A DNA stretch of 64,000 nucleotides from Heliocidaris tuberculata. Lineage: Eukaryota; Echinodermata; Echinoidea; Camarodonta; Echinometridae. This document shows, piece after piece, positions 43,642 to 56,948 of the stretch. The DNA is taken from NCBI GenBank assembly GCA_025618425.1, contig CM046850.1, positions 28,930,347-28,994,346 on the forward strand. Reading direction: 5' to 3'. The notes beneath the pieces are model-generated. The model was not told the DNA's origin, ran no database searches, and saw only the letters and a list, made by a program, of their open reading frames with translations. A program made the position numbers and the translations under genes. Every line of letters begins with the position of its first letter. Positions within the stretch are counted from its first letter, which is position 1.

Positions 43642-43721
43642 CTGTCAAGTATTCGAGGATGTTCTTGTGGCAATCTTGACCAATCAGGACCAATTTTGAC
43701 CAACGTCGACTGACTAACAGC

Positions 43722-43799
43722 TCACCTTACATGTTGTTTGTTCATGTTGGTCAGCATCTGGCTGATATAAGAGGTCAGAAGGTCATCCATCTTGTAGCC
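43722..43799 (-). CDS. MYO7A: MYO7A terminal exon
   Basis: Encodes [20 protein letters not shown] then KQHVR and TGA. The vertebrate protein ends a few residues later. The last codons contain CAT|GTAAGG, a good donor look-alike, so a longer alternatively spliced C-terminus is possible. Stop use is the simplest reading. Confidence 0.9.
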   Translation of the reverse strand, partial: GYKMDDLLTSYISQMLTNMNKQHVR

Positions 43800-46700
43800 C
43801 TGTTAGGCAATGTTACAAAGAAAACAATCAATGAAATTAATTTTCCTTATAACCCAGGAAAATAAATCAATGAAAATAATTTTCATTAGCTCCAGATTAT
43901 CATCATTTATTCAGCATCACCCATGCCTGGGAGGGGAAAAGCAGATTACAATAACCCTCAGGTCTCTCCTCCTAGTATTTGATTGGGAGTGTACAAGTGT
44001 ACCATTACAATGGGGTTCTCCCTACTCTTTTACAAAGAGTACAATGGATTCTTAATGCGAATAGATGGTGGCTCTCCTACATACGGGATCTCTATTTAAC
44101 ATCCTATCAAGGAGACAAAGTGTAATCTAGCCTGCACGTATGGGCTAGGATTGGGGCATGTTAACACACAACAAAGTCTTCAGTCATCTGCCTGAGTAGG
44201 TTTAGAAGCCAAGATCTTTGGTTAAACAGGCAGAGGTTCTAACTGAGCCATCCCTTTTTAGATAAGCAGGATTGAGAAATGGTAGAAAAAGAATGTGGAG
44301 AAATAACTGTACATTTACAAAACCCAAAGCTTCAACCTGTATTTATCCTGATACCACAACTTTTATCAATTAGATTTAAACAAGAAACAAATTAGAGTGC
44401 ATAAATCTCTTAAAATGTCTCTCTTGCTTAGATATTAATTATTTGATCTTCTCACTATCTTCTATCATATGATTTGATGTGTGTGTTAAGTCAAAAAAGG
44501 TTGCAGAGGATCGTTGTCTGATGTAGCAGTAATTGACTGTGCTCATAAAATAGCACTGTACCCAAAGAGGAGCCCTGTGGTACTGCTCAAATGAATAAAT
44601 ATTATAACAGACATTAAGGAGACTGCAGCTGTGGTTGAGCATGCTCATAAATAGCACTGTGCCTAACAGAGAGTCCTGAGGGACTCCAAAAAGGAATATT
44701 GACTCACCAGAGATGTTTCACAGAGGAGTTTGGTACCACCGACCAGGTTGCCGATGGTCATGTGGAAGTATGTGTTACCAGAGCTCCAGTTGGAGATCTT
44801 AGTGAATGGATATGTTGCCAATGGTTCCTACAAGCACAAGAAAAGAAAAAAAGAAAAGAGTTGAAGGGACAGTTAACCCATTGCCAACGGGAACCAGGTG
44901 GGTCCTGTATCAAGCCTATGGGAATAAGATAATTCAGTAGTCAACGAGTTAATAAGTACATCTATATTTTGTTTAAATTAATTTTTATTTTTGCATATAC
45001 TGTATATAATCACAGTGACTGTCCTAACTAATCTCTGTAAAATGTTGGTAAGAGTCTTGCCAAACTATTACATGTATAAGAACGCAACGTTAATAATATG
45101 TCGGTACAGGTCATATATTCTGTGAAAGTAAAATGTATCAGCATAGCATGATCACAAAATAACCAATCTTTCTAAAGTCTGGATAAGAGTCTTCCTAAAT
45201 CCGTAAACAACCCAAAGGGTCTTAATTTGGACTGGACAGATTACCAAGTTTATATTTACACTTTCAAACTTTGGGACATAACATTACTTCTTCATGGTCC
45301 CCTTACTTCCCCACTTATTTCTTTTATTAATTTAATATACTATTTGATTATTAATTAATTATTATTTTATTAAATTATATTATTACCCTGATGATGTTGT
45401 TAGAAATTACTGTTATACATGTGAGGATGGTCATGAAGAGAAATACATCAAATTCAAATCAAACAACGAGACAGCTATACATCCAGAGTTCATCAAAGTG
45501 CATATATATCGGAATATGGTTTGTATAACTGAACCTAGCTTTTTTTCATGACACTGAATTGCATGTAGCAGTTCTACAGAAGCCAGCCAAGTGCTAATCA
45601 TGATGCACCACACAAGAATGGATGACAAATAGAGAAAAACACCCTCTTTAAAGGACTAATTAGTAAAGAGATTTTAAAGGGCCTTAGGGTGAAAAAGAGC
45701 CTTGCATTTTTGACAAACACCCATTGCATATATATTCATTTCATGAATAAAATTTGTTTTGTTTCACAAAAAGTTCACCAGAATATGTAAGATGCAAGAT
45801 GACATATAATTCAAAACACCCACCCTAAAAGGATAATCCAAAAATAATGAGATGTTAGATGGCTTTGGGATGGCTTAATGGATATGAAACTTTTACAAAC
45901 ACCGACATGCCTAAATTATACACATCCTGCCTGAGGATTAAAAGTTGTTTTGTCACATCCACACAGGACCAGAATTTGCAACACAAAAGACCGGATGACA
46001 AATGGAGATGGGCAACCTCCCTAAAGGGCTAATCCACAAATAATGAGATGTCATATGGCCTCTGGATGGTTAGCTAATTATGAAATTTTCATAAACAACC
46101 ATCCTTTTACATCCTCACCCAGTTTCTTACAGTTTTGTAATGAAAGATAAAGAGTTATCCATTGCCCAAGGGAACCGGTTGGTCCCTGCATTAACTCATA
46201 TGGAAATAAAATTATAAAATAATCAACGGGTTAATGTAGAGAAGTTATAGCTTTTTTTCCTACATATTCAGGAGAGTACAAAGTTTCATAACAATATCAA
46301 TTTTCAATGCCTTACTACATGTTAAATCAAGCCTAAAGAAGAGAGGTCGATGCGTGCCTGTTATGTGCCTGTTCAAAGGGAACAAACATGAATTTTAGCC
46401 ATTTCCCCCCATTTTTTAAAGTTTTGTAACGAAAAGATAAAGATTTAAAGTAGAGAAGTTTATAGCTTATCCTGATTAACTTTTCAGATGATGTCCAAAC
46501 TGTGCTGCAATGCTGAGATGTAATCAAAAGATTCATGAACTCAAAATATTCATGAACTCAAAAAGATTCATGAACTCAAAAGATTCATGAACTCAAAAAG
46601 ATTCATAAACTCAAAAGATTTGTGTTCTCACAAAATTAATGAACTCAAAAGATTCATGAACTCAATAGATGCACAAACTCATACTGAATTACAATAAGCA

Positions 46701-49700
46701 AGATAAGATTTTTCTGTCTGATAAGATTAAAAGCAAATACAAATACAAATACAAAGTTAAGAAGGAGAAGAAGAAGAGAAGAAGAAGAATAGCAATACAT
46801 CAGTTTAAATATTGTGTCTTTCCACTGAATTTCTTACCTTGTTCCTAGGATCAATAAGATTAACTCCATGTTTGTTAATAGCAATCAGTAGGATATCTGG
46901 AAGATGATTGGCTGAGGTTTGCTGCAAGAAGGAAAAAAAAAAAAAAGTAAATCAACATATAAAGGAAGGCTGTTGCTATGAAAATGGATTGATTATATTT
47001 TTTTAGTATCCACTGCAATGTGGAGTAGCTGTAGCATTCCCCTTTAAAGACCCCCCCTCAAAAAAAAACAACAACTTTACACAAGGTCTATGTCATGATA
47101 GAAAAAGAAGTAAAAAAGTACTTATTCCTTGAGCAAAGGCATTTTATCTACATTGTTCCTCTCCACACAGGTGTTTAATGGGTACCCGGTAGGATGCGAA
47201 CGTCATTGTGGCTGGAATAGCACATGTGCGCCTGTAAAATGGTTGCTAAGCTGGAATACTCTAAAGTGGAGTATGAGTGCAGAATCAAAATGGAATCCAA
47301 TGACCAGAGTAATAATACACAATAAAGCGCTTTGATCAGTTACTTAATTGGAAAGGCGCTATTATTACTAATACAATATCCCCACAGATGGTCAAAGAGA
47401 GAGAGAGAGAGAGAGGAGGAGGAAAGAAATAAGGGAATGTATAAAAAGGTGACACAACTGTCTACCACACCCTTCCTTCAATTGATATGGCTATTGTTCT
47501 CTTGCATTTTATCCACTTAATATTTCTGATAACCCCCCCCCCTGCAACAATGACCTCAGTGCCCCCCCCCCCCCCAAATGGCTGGATCCATGCTACCCTC
47601 GTGTCATCATGATTCTCAGGTTGTGCATGTGCATAGATAGTACTGAAGACTTTATATATGCCTTGTTAGTGAAACAGTGAAACACACAGCAAAACATAAT
47701 ATTCTACAAAGTGAAAAGGGGGAAAGGTAGAGACAAACGGTCCACGTCATATTTTTTGCTGAAAACTAGAAGGGCATCAACTTCAGCTTTTGAGGAAATT
47801 ATTAGACTCCATGCATATAATATTCAGAAGAATGTCCTTCACTTTTTAAGTAAGGCTACATACTTTCTGTTGTCTCAGATTCAGAGGAACATACAAATAG
47901 AACATTTGCAAGTTTGACAACATTTATTTTTACAAAAAATATATTTTTTTAAATACAGCACACACACTTTCATGCAGTTCAAGCAGCTCATTTAAAAACC
48001 ATGTATTTTTAATCATCATATCACATTCTAATTCTTGTTCTCATTATCAATATTCTTCTCCTTAAAGGGCAAATCTAACTTTGACAGCAGGTTGCTTTGA
48101 AAGAAAGCAGAAAAATCAGAGAAACAGATAAGTGGTGTTTTGAACAATATTGGATGAACAATACAAAAGTTTTGAATGTATAGGGATCTAAAATTAGCAA
48201 ATCTATTGTACGACTGTGATGTAATTGGAAATGACACTCCCATTTGTTGTACATTGAAATATAAATTTTCCATTTTTACAGTTTACAGTTTTTAGTTTTC
48301 TACACATTTAAACAGGCAGCAGACTGCACAGGTATGAGCACAGGTCACACCTGACTATATATTTAAATATATATTAAAAACAAGACATGCACATGCAGAG
48401 AATAGGCCTACACAGACTCACCGCCACCTCAGAATTGCTAGTTTGAGGAGACTGAATAGGATACATGGAAGACTCAAACATACAAGACTGAAGGAAAGAA
48501 AGGAAGATTTTACAAAGTATGTAGTCCCACATATTTCAAAGTAAAAGATTGTAAAGAGATGAGTACTACCAAAATAAAGATTGAAATGAACATCTAGGAT
48601 GAAATGGATCAATGCAATTGGTAGCACTGTTGGAAAGGAATAAACAGGTTGTGCTTAGTACACATGCATATATCACTTCTTGTGAAAAAAAATACCACAG
48701 AAGGTTTTCACAGAAGGTTTTCACATAATAAATCCTATGCCAGTTTACATGAAGTCTATATTGGCAAATAGCATTTCAAATTGAATGGAAGTTCTGAATT
48801 CTTTTCCACAAAACTTTTGTTCAACTGACACATGGATATTGTTTTTTTTCCAGAACCAAAATTTTTTTTTTTCTCTGAATTGATCTATGAAGACATAGCA
48901 TAGCTGATATAATATTGTATAGTCTCAAATCACAAGATGTAATATTTCATAATTTGATATTTTACAGTGCTAGCAATTGATTGTATGTCTGTAAAAAATG
49001 AATTGGAAGGACAGTGAACGAAACTTTAGAATATAAAGTTGTTATAAAAATTCACTACATAGGCCTACTGAAGATAAATTAAAACAAAAGAAATGATTTT
49101 CAAATGACTTGAAATCAACACTGATAGTAAAATTGAATGTTATTAGATTTAGAAAATGGAAATAAGAATACATGATGAAAAGAATTAGAGTCTCATGGAG
49201 AATTCAATTAAATGATCATCGTTCTCTTAGGTAGCTTAACGAAACGTCGTGGCCCGTAAGAACACGGGAAAGATGCATATGACAAAATTATTCAAAATAA
49301 AAATGTTATTCTATAGAGGCAGAACAAAAATATTAGGATGCAGAATCAGTATTTTGATCTTTGAACACTTTTAAGCAAAATAATATGCAAACTTATATTC
49401 AGATATGCCTGATTCTAATTTTAGAAGCACACACAAAACTGGTAATTTTTCTCTTTGCGTCTTTACCGCTTCTTTATGCACCAATGCGTTTCGCTAAGCT
49501 ACCTTAATAAATATTACTTCAGTCTATATGTCATCATTATTACTAAAATCATCACCATCATCATCATCGTCATCATCATCCTTACCCTGACTTCAAAGAA
49601 AGCTGATCCAAAGGTCTGCCATCTGTAGATGATCTTGAGGAAAGCTATCTTAGCATCATCTTGTGACTTGCCTGCATGCTTGTTGTAAGCTCCGATGATG

Positions 49701-52700
49701 GACTGTAGTAGATTCAAGTATCAAATGAAACATTATTACCATACATGTTCAGACTTTCATTCCACTTTTTATTACAAACTCAGTAAGATAAAAGTTAAAA
49801 TCACTGTTGATATGTGCGTAAAAAACTTGAGTCTTGAAAAAATGCTTTATTGAAAGGACAATTTAATAAGAAATAGATTTCATTAAACATAAAGTAGGGA
49901 TTTTCTGACAGAAAGTGCTCTAAGATTATTAATACAGATGATGATGGTTTCTTGTATAGCGCCGGTATCCACATATGCTGGGCGTTCATGGTGGGGATAA
50001 TATGAAAAATAAATTTATGTTTTCATTTGTCTTGCTAACTTCTGTCAAATCTTTATACAGTGGATTTCAAGTAAGCAACAAGAAGTTGAATTTTCAAATA
50101 TTATTTATATATACATGTATATTTATACAATTTTATGATTAAATAATTTTGATTCTAGTCATGACTATCCATGTACTCACTCGCTTCCATTCCTCTGGAG
50201 ATTGCACCCTCTGAAGGTCGGCTGGGACCAGCTCCTTCAGGAGTCTTGGGATACTCTGGAACTCGGTCTTGTCATTGTCGAAGCGGACCCGGTATTGGAG
50301 AGCTGCAAGCTGGGCAGCCTCCTCCTTGCTGCATTTGTGGTAGCCACGCAGCAACTTGGGCAACTCCTGGTGGTAGTGGAAGATGATGTCGGCATTGCGG
50401 TCCTTGCCAGGGACAGTGTTGGTCCAGAGTTTCTTCATGAAGAACACTTGGTAGGTCAGAGGCACACCACCTATGTGATGGAACAATAAATTGGAGAGGT
50501 AAGACCAAATCATCCCAAATATTTATAATCATTTACATCAAGTTTAGTGATGTTTTAATTGCTTTACAATTTTAACTCTGAAATACTATTCATTAAGTTA
50601 CCCTTACTTGACCTGGTCAAATCGATAATAATTCATGGCTCAATATTAATTGAGTGAAATATAGGAATTTATTCTAAAAGATTACTTTCCATTTGTTGTG
50701 AGCACTTTCAGTGGAACAAATTTTTCATTACAAATAATCAGACAAATTTATTCATCTATCCAGCATTCAACATTGGCTCTATGAATGAAACTCATTTCAA
50801 ATTATTTATAAGCCTGTAGGATACAAATGCATTTCCACATGGCGATATTATGTGTATCATTGTAAGACACCCTTTAGCGGTGAGATTAATGTTCACATGT
50901 TAGTCGGCCATGTTCAGCCTAGATTTCCAATAAAGAGGAATGTTCATTTCCAAAGCCAAATCAGGCCACGTTTCATAAAACTTGTTATCAATAACAAGTT
51001 ACAATAATTGTTATAAATCTTTGAATCTGATTGGCTGAGAGCCAATTTGTCATAGAAATAAGGCAGAGGTTATTGATAACAAGTTTTATGAAACAGGGCC
51101 CTTCAATGGCATGGTGGCAGCGGTGGGATAAATACCCATGCAATGGAAATGACTTCAGTAAACATTATCTTGGGCTTGGTATCCAAAGGGTTAAAAAGGC
51201 AAAATTACTCATCCTTGCATGGAAATGATTGCCATGACTTTTATCTCAACATCATAAAATGATATCCTCTAGGTCACTACAAGAAACAATACTAGAAAAA
51301 ACTATGAATGAATCTCACCATCTCTGTTTGGTCTAGCCTTACGGATCCAGTCTGTCAGATGACGGACAAAATCAAAGAAGAAATCTCCCTCAGGTACACT
51401 GATCACTGCAGAAATAAGAAACAAAAGATTTTCATTCAATTTGTACAAGGTATAAAGCTGTCTTCAAGACACATTTTGAAAGACTGAGAACTTTAATTTG
51501 CCATGAATCAATAGAATGATTGAAGCTGGAAGGTAGAGGATTGAATGAACTTTTAGCAAATTTTCAATTCTCTTAGTTTTACAAGGATTACAATATTCTT
51601 TTAGTATTTTGGTTAACTCCACATTTGGGAGAGAGAGAGATTTGTAACTCACATTTTCATTTGTTGAATGAAATTCTAATCCACTATAGAAATTTTCATA
51701 AGGGAATAAAACAATTTTATTAGGGCACTACATGGACATTATTGTTGTCATCATAGATGTACTTCCATTCAAGGCCTTTTCTATCTCTGCAAAACAGCAT
51801 TAATCAAATAAAATGAAGAAACTACTAAGAGTGAATGAAACCTTTTTAACATGTAAAAGTTTTTAATTTTTTCACTCTTTCAAGCTCATGTTGGCACAAT
51901 CAAACTAAGGAAGCATACTAGATTTGATTGAACATTTTCAAAATAATCATAACAATATTTTGTCTTTGAATTAATATTTTCAAGATCATGTCAGCACATC
52001 TGTCAGCAATCCCTACTTACCTTTATCAACAATCTTGACAAAGAGACTGAAACCCTCTGGTGAGACAAGCCTCAATCTCTGACTGATGCTACGACAGAAG
52101 TCCTTGGCCCTCGTTCCAGAGTCCACCTCAAAGGCCTATAAATCAAGGTCAAGTCAATGTCATATAGGTCATTCGGTAATACAGAACTATATCATTTTCA
52201 TTGAGGAGGTGGACATATTCTAACCACTTACTTTGGGATTTGAACCTGGACTAACTTCTGTAACTTTTTATTAACATTTGCCTTGACTCCTTCAGTGCAA
52301 CAATATGCTTAGAATTTCCCATCGCAACTACATTTTCAAGATTCAAATTATGGGTCTTTCCGTTTCATTTCATTGTTTGAGTTGGTCTTGAATATTATTT
52401 ATGGAACAGCCTTCATAAATAATGTACATGTATGTATCTGTTTTTGAACTGACAAAAATTGATATATATAGGGAAAACTTGATGCGGAATTTGCCTTCCA
52501 TGGCACAGATGGGGACAAAGTTCAGACTAACCTCATCAGTATCATCAGGGAAGTAGACTTTATGGAAGATTTGAGTAGTCTTGTGCTGGATAGCCTCCAC
52601 CTCGACGAGATGTGGAGGGTACTTGCGCTGGCCGAACCTCATCGTCTTCTGCAGTCGGTTGAGGCAGTTGAGGGCCAGCTGGTGGCGGGCCGAGCGCAGG

Positions 52701-54958
52701 AACTTAGTGACCTCAGGAAGCATGGTCTGACTGCAGGCAAAGATGCCAGTTAGAAGCCACATCAGCTCCCAGCCTCGCTCATCACTTAGCCTGAAAAGGG
52801 AGAGGGGAGAAACAAAAAGGTTTAATTCATCTTTCATGTTAGGTTCCTGACAGGAGGTTGAGAAAGTACAAGGGAAGAAAGGTACAAAGAAAGCAAATAC
52901 AGTGAAACCTGTAAATGAAGACCACTGAAGAGGGATAATAAATTGGTCTTTACAAACAAGTGTAAAGGTTCTTTAACGAGGAAAACTATTTAAAGGAAAC
53001 AAAAAATGTGGTCTTTGTAGACAGGTGGTCGCTAATGCCAGTTTGACTGTATATGATTGTTTGTAAGCTCTAGGGTCCTATGAATACCTGTAGTTCTGTG
53101 GCCTTATGTCCTCAACAAACTTAGTGACCTCAGGAAGCCTTGATGGACTGCTGGCAAAGACCCAGTTAAGAGTCATACCAGCTTGCAGTCGTGCCCATCT
53201 GTCAGTCTTCTTTCCAATGGTGCACTTCACTTAAAGTCTGCAATTGACCTGCTATCACAATCACTCTCAATAAAACCATTCCTCAGATTCACGGTCAAAA
53301 TAACTCTACATGCCGTCCAGAAAGGCTAGGCATGGTAAGACACAGTTTGTGCAAACACCTCACACTCACAATTCTGCATTATATATCACGAATTAGCACA
53401 TGAAATAGGCAAAACCACATTTCATATGCTAACAAGGAGAACCCAATAAAACACTAAAGAGGCATGTCTTTGACTGTCTTGTCCAATCTTGTCCCAAATT
53501 TATGGAGCATGATGGAGGAGTGCTGTTTTATTCCTTGCAAATTGAAACCTGCATGACACTCGGTAACAACTGTCAGCATATATGATGAATTACTGATGAT
53601 GAAACATGTACATGAACTCATGTATCCTAATGACATGGGAACCCTAAAACACACCCACAGGTATCAAGAGATATTCACATTCAACATTCATTTGTGAGGT
53701 ACAAATTATAAAAGACTGAAAGTGATGCAAAAAAAATCATATGCATAATGGGTGTCCCATCTTGCCCATCACAGCATCACAAAAACTCATTACTGCATAC
53801 AAAGTGGTTTGCTTCATCATTTCACGTGCGATGCAGTATCAACTCAATCCAGAAGTCCTAGGAGTGGTGTTTATAGGATTTTTCCACTGTAATAGAAAAC
53901 AGTGACACTATTCATCTCACCTGGTGAACCTTCGGGGGTCTTTCAGATCTAACCTTTTGGAATTTCTTTTACAAGAAAAATGTCATAAGAGACGTACAGA
54001 GTATACTGCATATGAAGATTAATAACTTTATCTGTTGAATGATTGTGAAGTCACACCCTGTCCCATTAGCCATCTTGCCTTGCCTTCTCTTTGAAGGTAT
54101 GTGGGGATTGGTTTTACCAAAAGTTTGTGATAATACTAAAAATGCCAGTAAGATATTCTTGTATCAAACAAAGTAAAATTGTGATATTGTGGATAACAAT
54201 AATAATAATAATAATAATATTGCCCACTTGTACAGTGCAGCTACTATACAAATATACTCTACTACCCTTTACAAACTATCATATTATTACCCCGGCTTTA
54301 GTCAAGCTGCCATGATAAGGCGCTAAAGCATTCAAGGATTATTTACACTGTACATGTACCATTTAGCAAGTATGCCTCCTAAAATCAATGAAAATGACAA
54401 CCTTAAAATGATAGCCATGATTTTTTTTAAATTGCAAAGTACTTTTTAAACAACAACTAGAATCATATTTTGATACAATCTGGCTATCCTGAAATTTGCA
54501 ATAAGTTGGGCATTTCATGTTATCTCACTGGACTTTTGTGTGTAACCATGGTTATGTACATATTTTGAAAGGACAAATCAGCTTTTATCAATTGATAATA
54601 AATTTCATCTAATCATGATATCTTAAAAATTCACCTTAACCCACTAAGAAATAACCACAATAGATCACTTTCAGTAAAAATTCAAAAGAAATCTCAGGAA
54701 TAAAACAGTTTTATAGAACAAAACTGCACCTCACATTCAACCGACTCACCCCAAAATATAATGCAGTCGTCTGAAAAAGATTAATGACAAATGGAAATAA
54801 TAGCTAAAATGAAAGTAAATAAGATGATGGAATGCACTGCCGCAGTTACACCAAGACGAAGCTATCATGCATTGAAATGTAGAAGGTTGGCTGGTGATAA
54901 TTACCTGATGCACAAAGGTCAATACTTAGCACTGCAAACATACAGCTACAGAATGAAT

Positions 54959-55003
<45 letters not shown>

Positions 55004-56910
55004 TCAGTCAGTTCTTTAAATGCTCATGTTTTTTGCTTTTCTATCTTTATTCATCAATATAATAATTCTACTTATTTCCTGTTTTTAGACCTAAAATAAT
55101 TGTAGAATGCAATACATAAATCTGTATTCTTCTTTTCAGTATTTAAACACTCAAGTAAAGATGAGGATGGGGGAGGTTCTCTATCTCTCTCTTCCTCCGG
55201 CTCTCTTCCTTTGTCTCTCTCCCTCTTTGTGTGTGTGTGTGTCTCTCTCTCCATCTGTATCTCAGGTTCCATTTCTCTGTCATTTGCTGAGTCTCAAACT
55301 CTCTACCTTTCTAACTTTTGGTCTATACTTCTTTCTCTCTCCGTCTCTGTAACTGTTTCTCTCTCTGTCTCTGTAACTGTTTCTCTCTCTTTTCGGATCT
55401 CTAGCTCCCCACCCTCTCCACTGTGGTAAGTTTTCCCCCAGGCTTACCTATTTCTGTTGTCTGTGAGTTGTTTGATGACCTGACAATACACCTCATCTTT
55501 GAGAGGTTCCGTCTTGAGGGCTGGCTCAAAGATCCTGTCTGTCAGTTCGTTGCCATGACGCATCGTCCTCTTGCCAGGGAAATCACCCATATATCTCAAA
55601 ATAGGTGTGAGAAGTCAAGGAAGTATATGGCTACTTGAAATTCTGATTATATCTAAATTCTCAAGGACAAAATATGATGTAAAACATATTTTTCATTTTA
55701 AATCAAAGATTAAAATACATAATATATCACAGTATTCCACCCATGCTTCCAATCACTACTTGACTCACTGGTTTCAAACTGACATGTATGCTATCTAAAT
55801 GCTTTTAAAATAGTTGAAATTATTTTCCTACTTTTAGTCATATCAACACATTTTGGAGCTGGTTTTGCCCCTTAAGTTCACTATTTCAACAAGTTACATT
55901 CTGGTTTCTTTCCTTATGATATGTTGGTAAAGGATATCTTCAAAGATTCTGCAAGCTTCCATGGAGAGTTCTGAGTTCTGGAGGAGTTTCTTGAGGAGAG
56001 GCTGTCTCATGGGTTCTTTAGCATGGTTCCAGATGGTCTCCCTGGTACGACGCATTGCCTTTCCTATGGTACGCTTTGGAGGAGCTCTGAAAGTAAGACA
56101 TAATGGAAGAGAGAGATTAGTTTCCTTCTCACACTCACATACACACGCACACACTCTCTCTCTATGTTTTCTTGCTATTTTAGTTAGTCTAATTCACACT
56201 CATACATGTGTACATTATGTTCTGGTCTGTATCCATCTCACTGCTTTTTGCTTCTGCTGTACCTTCAATGCCTATTGAATCTTCCCCCATAATCATACGT
56301 TAATTACACAGACATGTGTATGACAAAATATTGGGTAAATCTATGGTATTACCTGAAGTGACTGATGAATAATTATTTCAGCCATATTGTTTGCTTGGGA
56401 TAGAAATTAAAATATTACATCCAAATGGAATTTTCTTTTGTACCTGAAATGATCAATGGAGAATTCTTCCAATGTGTGCTGTTTGCTTGGTATATCCTGA
56501 CTCATGGCGATATCTGCAGGTCCAATGGTGCGGTCTGCCATCTCAGCAGGGTGCATTGTGAACAAAGCCTGAAATAAGGGGATGTTGTTCAGAGTTATTC
56601 ACTTGATCAAAGAATTTGATTCTCCGAACTCCTAAATAAATGCCTTATTTCTTCAAATTTGCAACAGATCTTCTCTATATTCACCAGGATAATCATCATC
56701 ATCATCAACATCATCAACATCATCACTGTCATTACCATCATCATAATCGTCATCATCATTAGTGACATCACTATTGTTAATGTTTTCATCATTATCATCA
56801 CCATCATCATGATAATCATCACCATCATCATCATCATCACCATCATCATGATAATCATCACCATCATCATCACCATCATCATGATAATCATCACCATCAT
56901 CATTATCATC

Positions 56911-56948
<38 letters not shown>

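Larger units (their letters stand above)
36710..43721. other. Region between the cytokine-like gene and the MYO7A 3' end
   Basis: No gene recognised in 7 kb. Bases 36710-38800 contain foldbacks (37039, 37434, 38350) and G-runs (37206, 37294, 38125, 38687). A C/T-rich tract spans 39180-39500. Bases 39700-43350 are AT-rich with few repeats and could hold the MYO7A 3' UTR or unrecognised RNA. A GAAGGG palindromic element lies at 41504-41581 and a MITE at 43360-43641. Confidence 0.5.
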
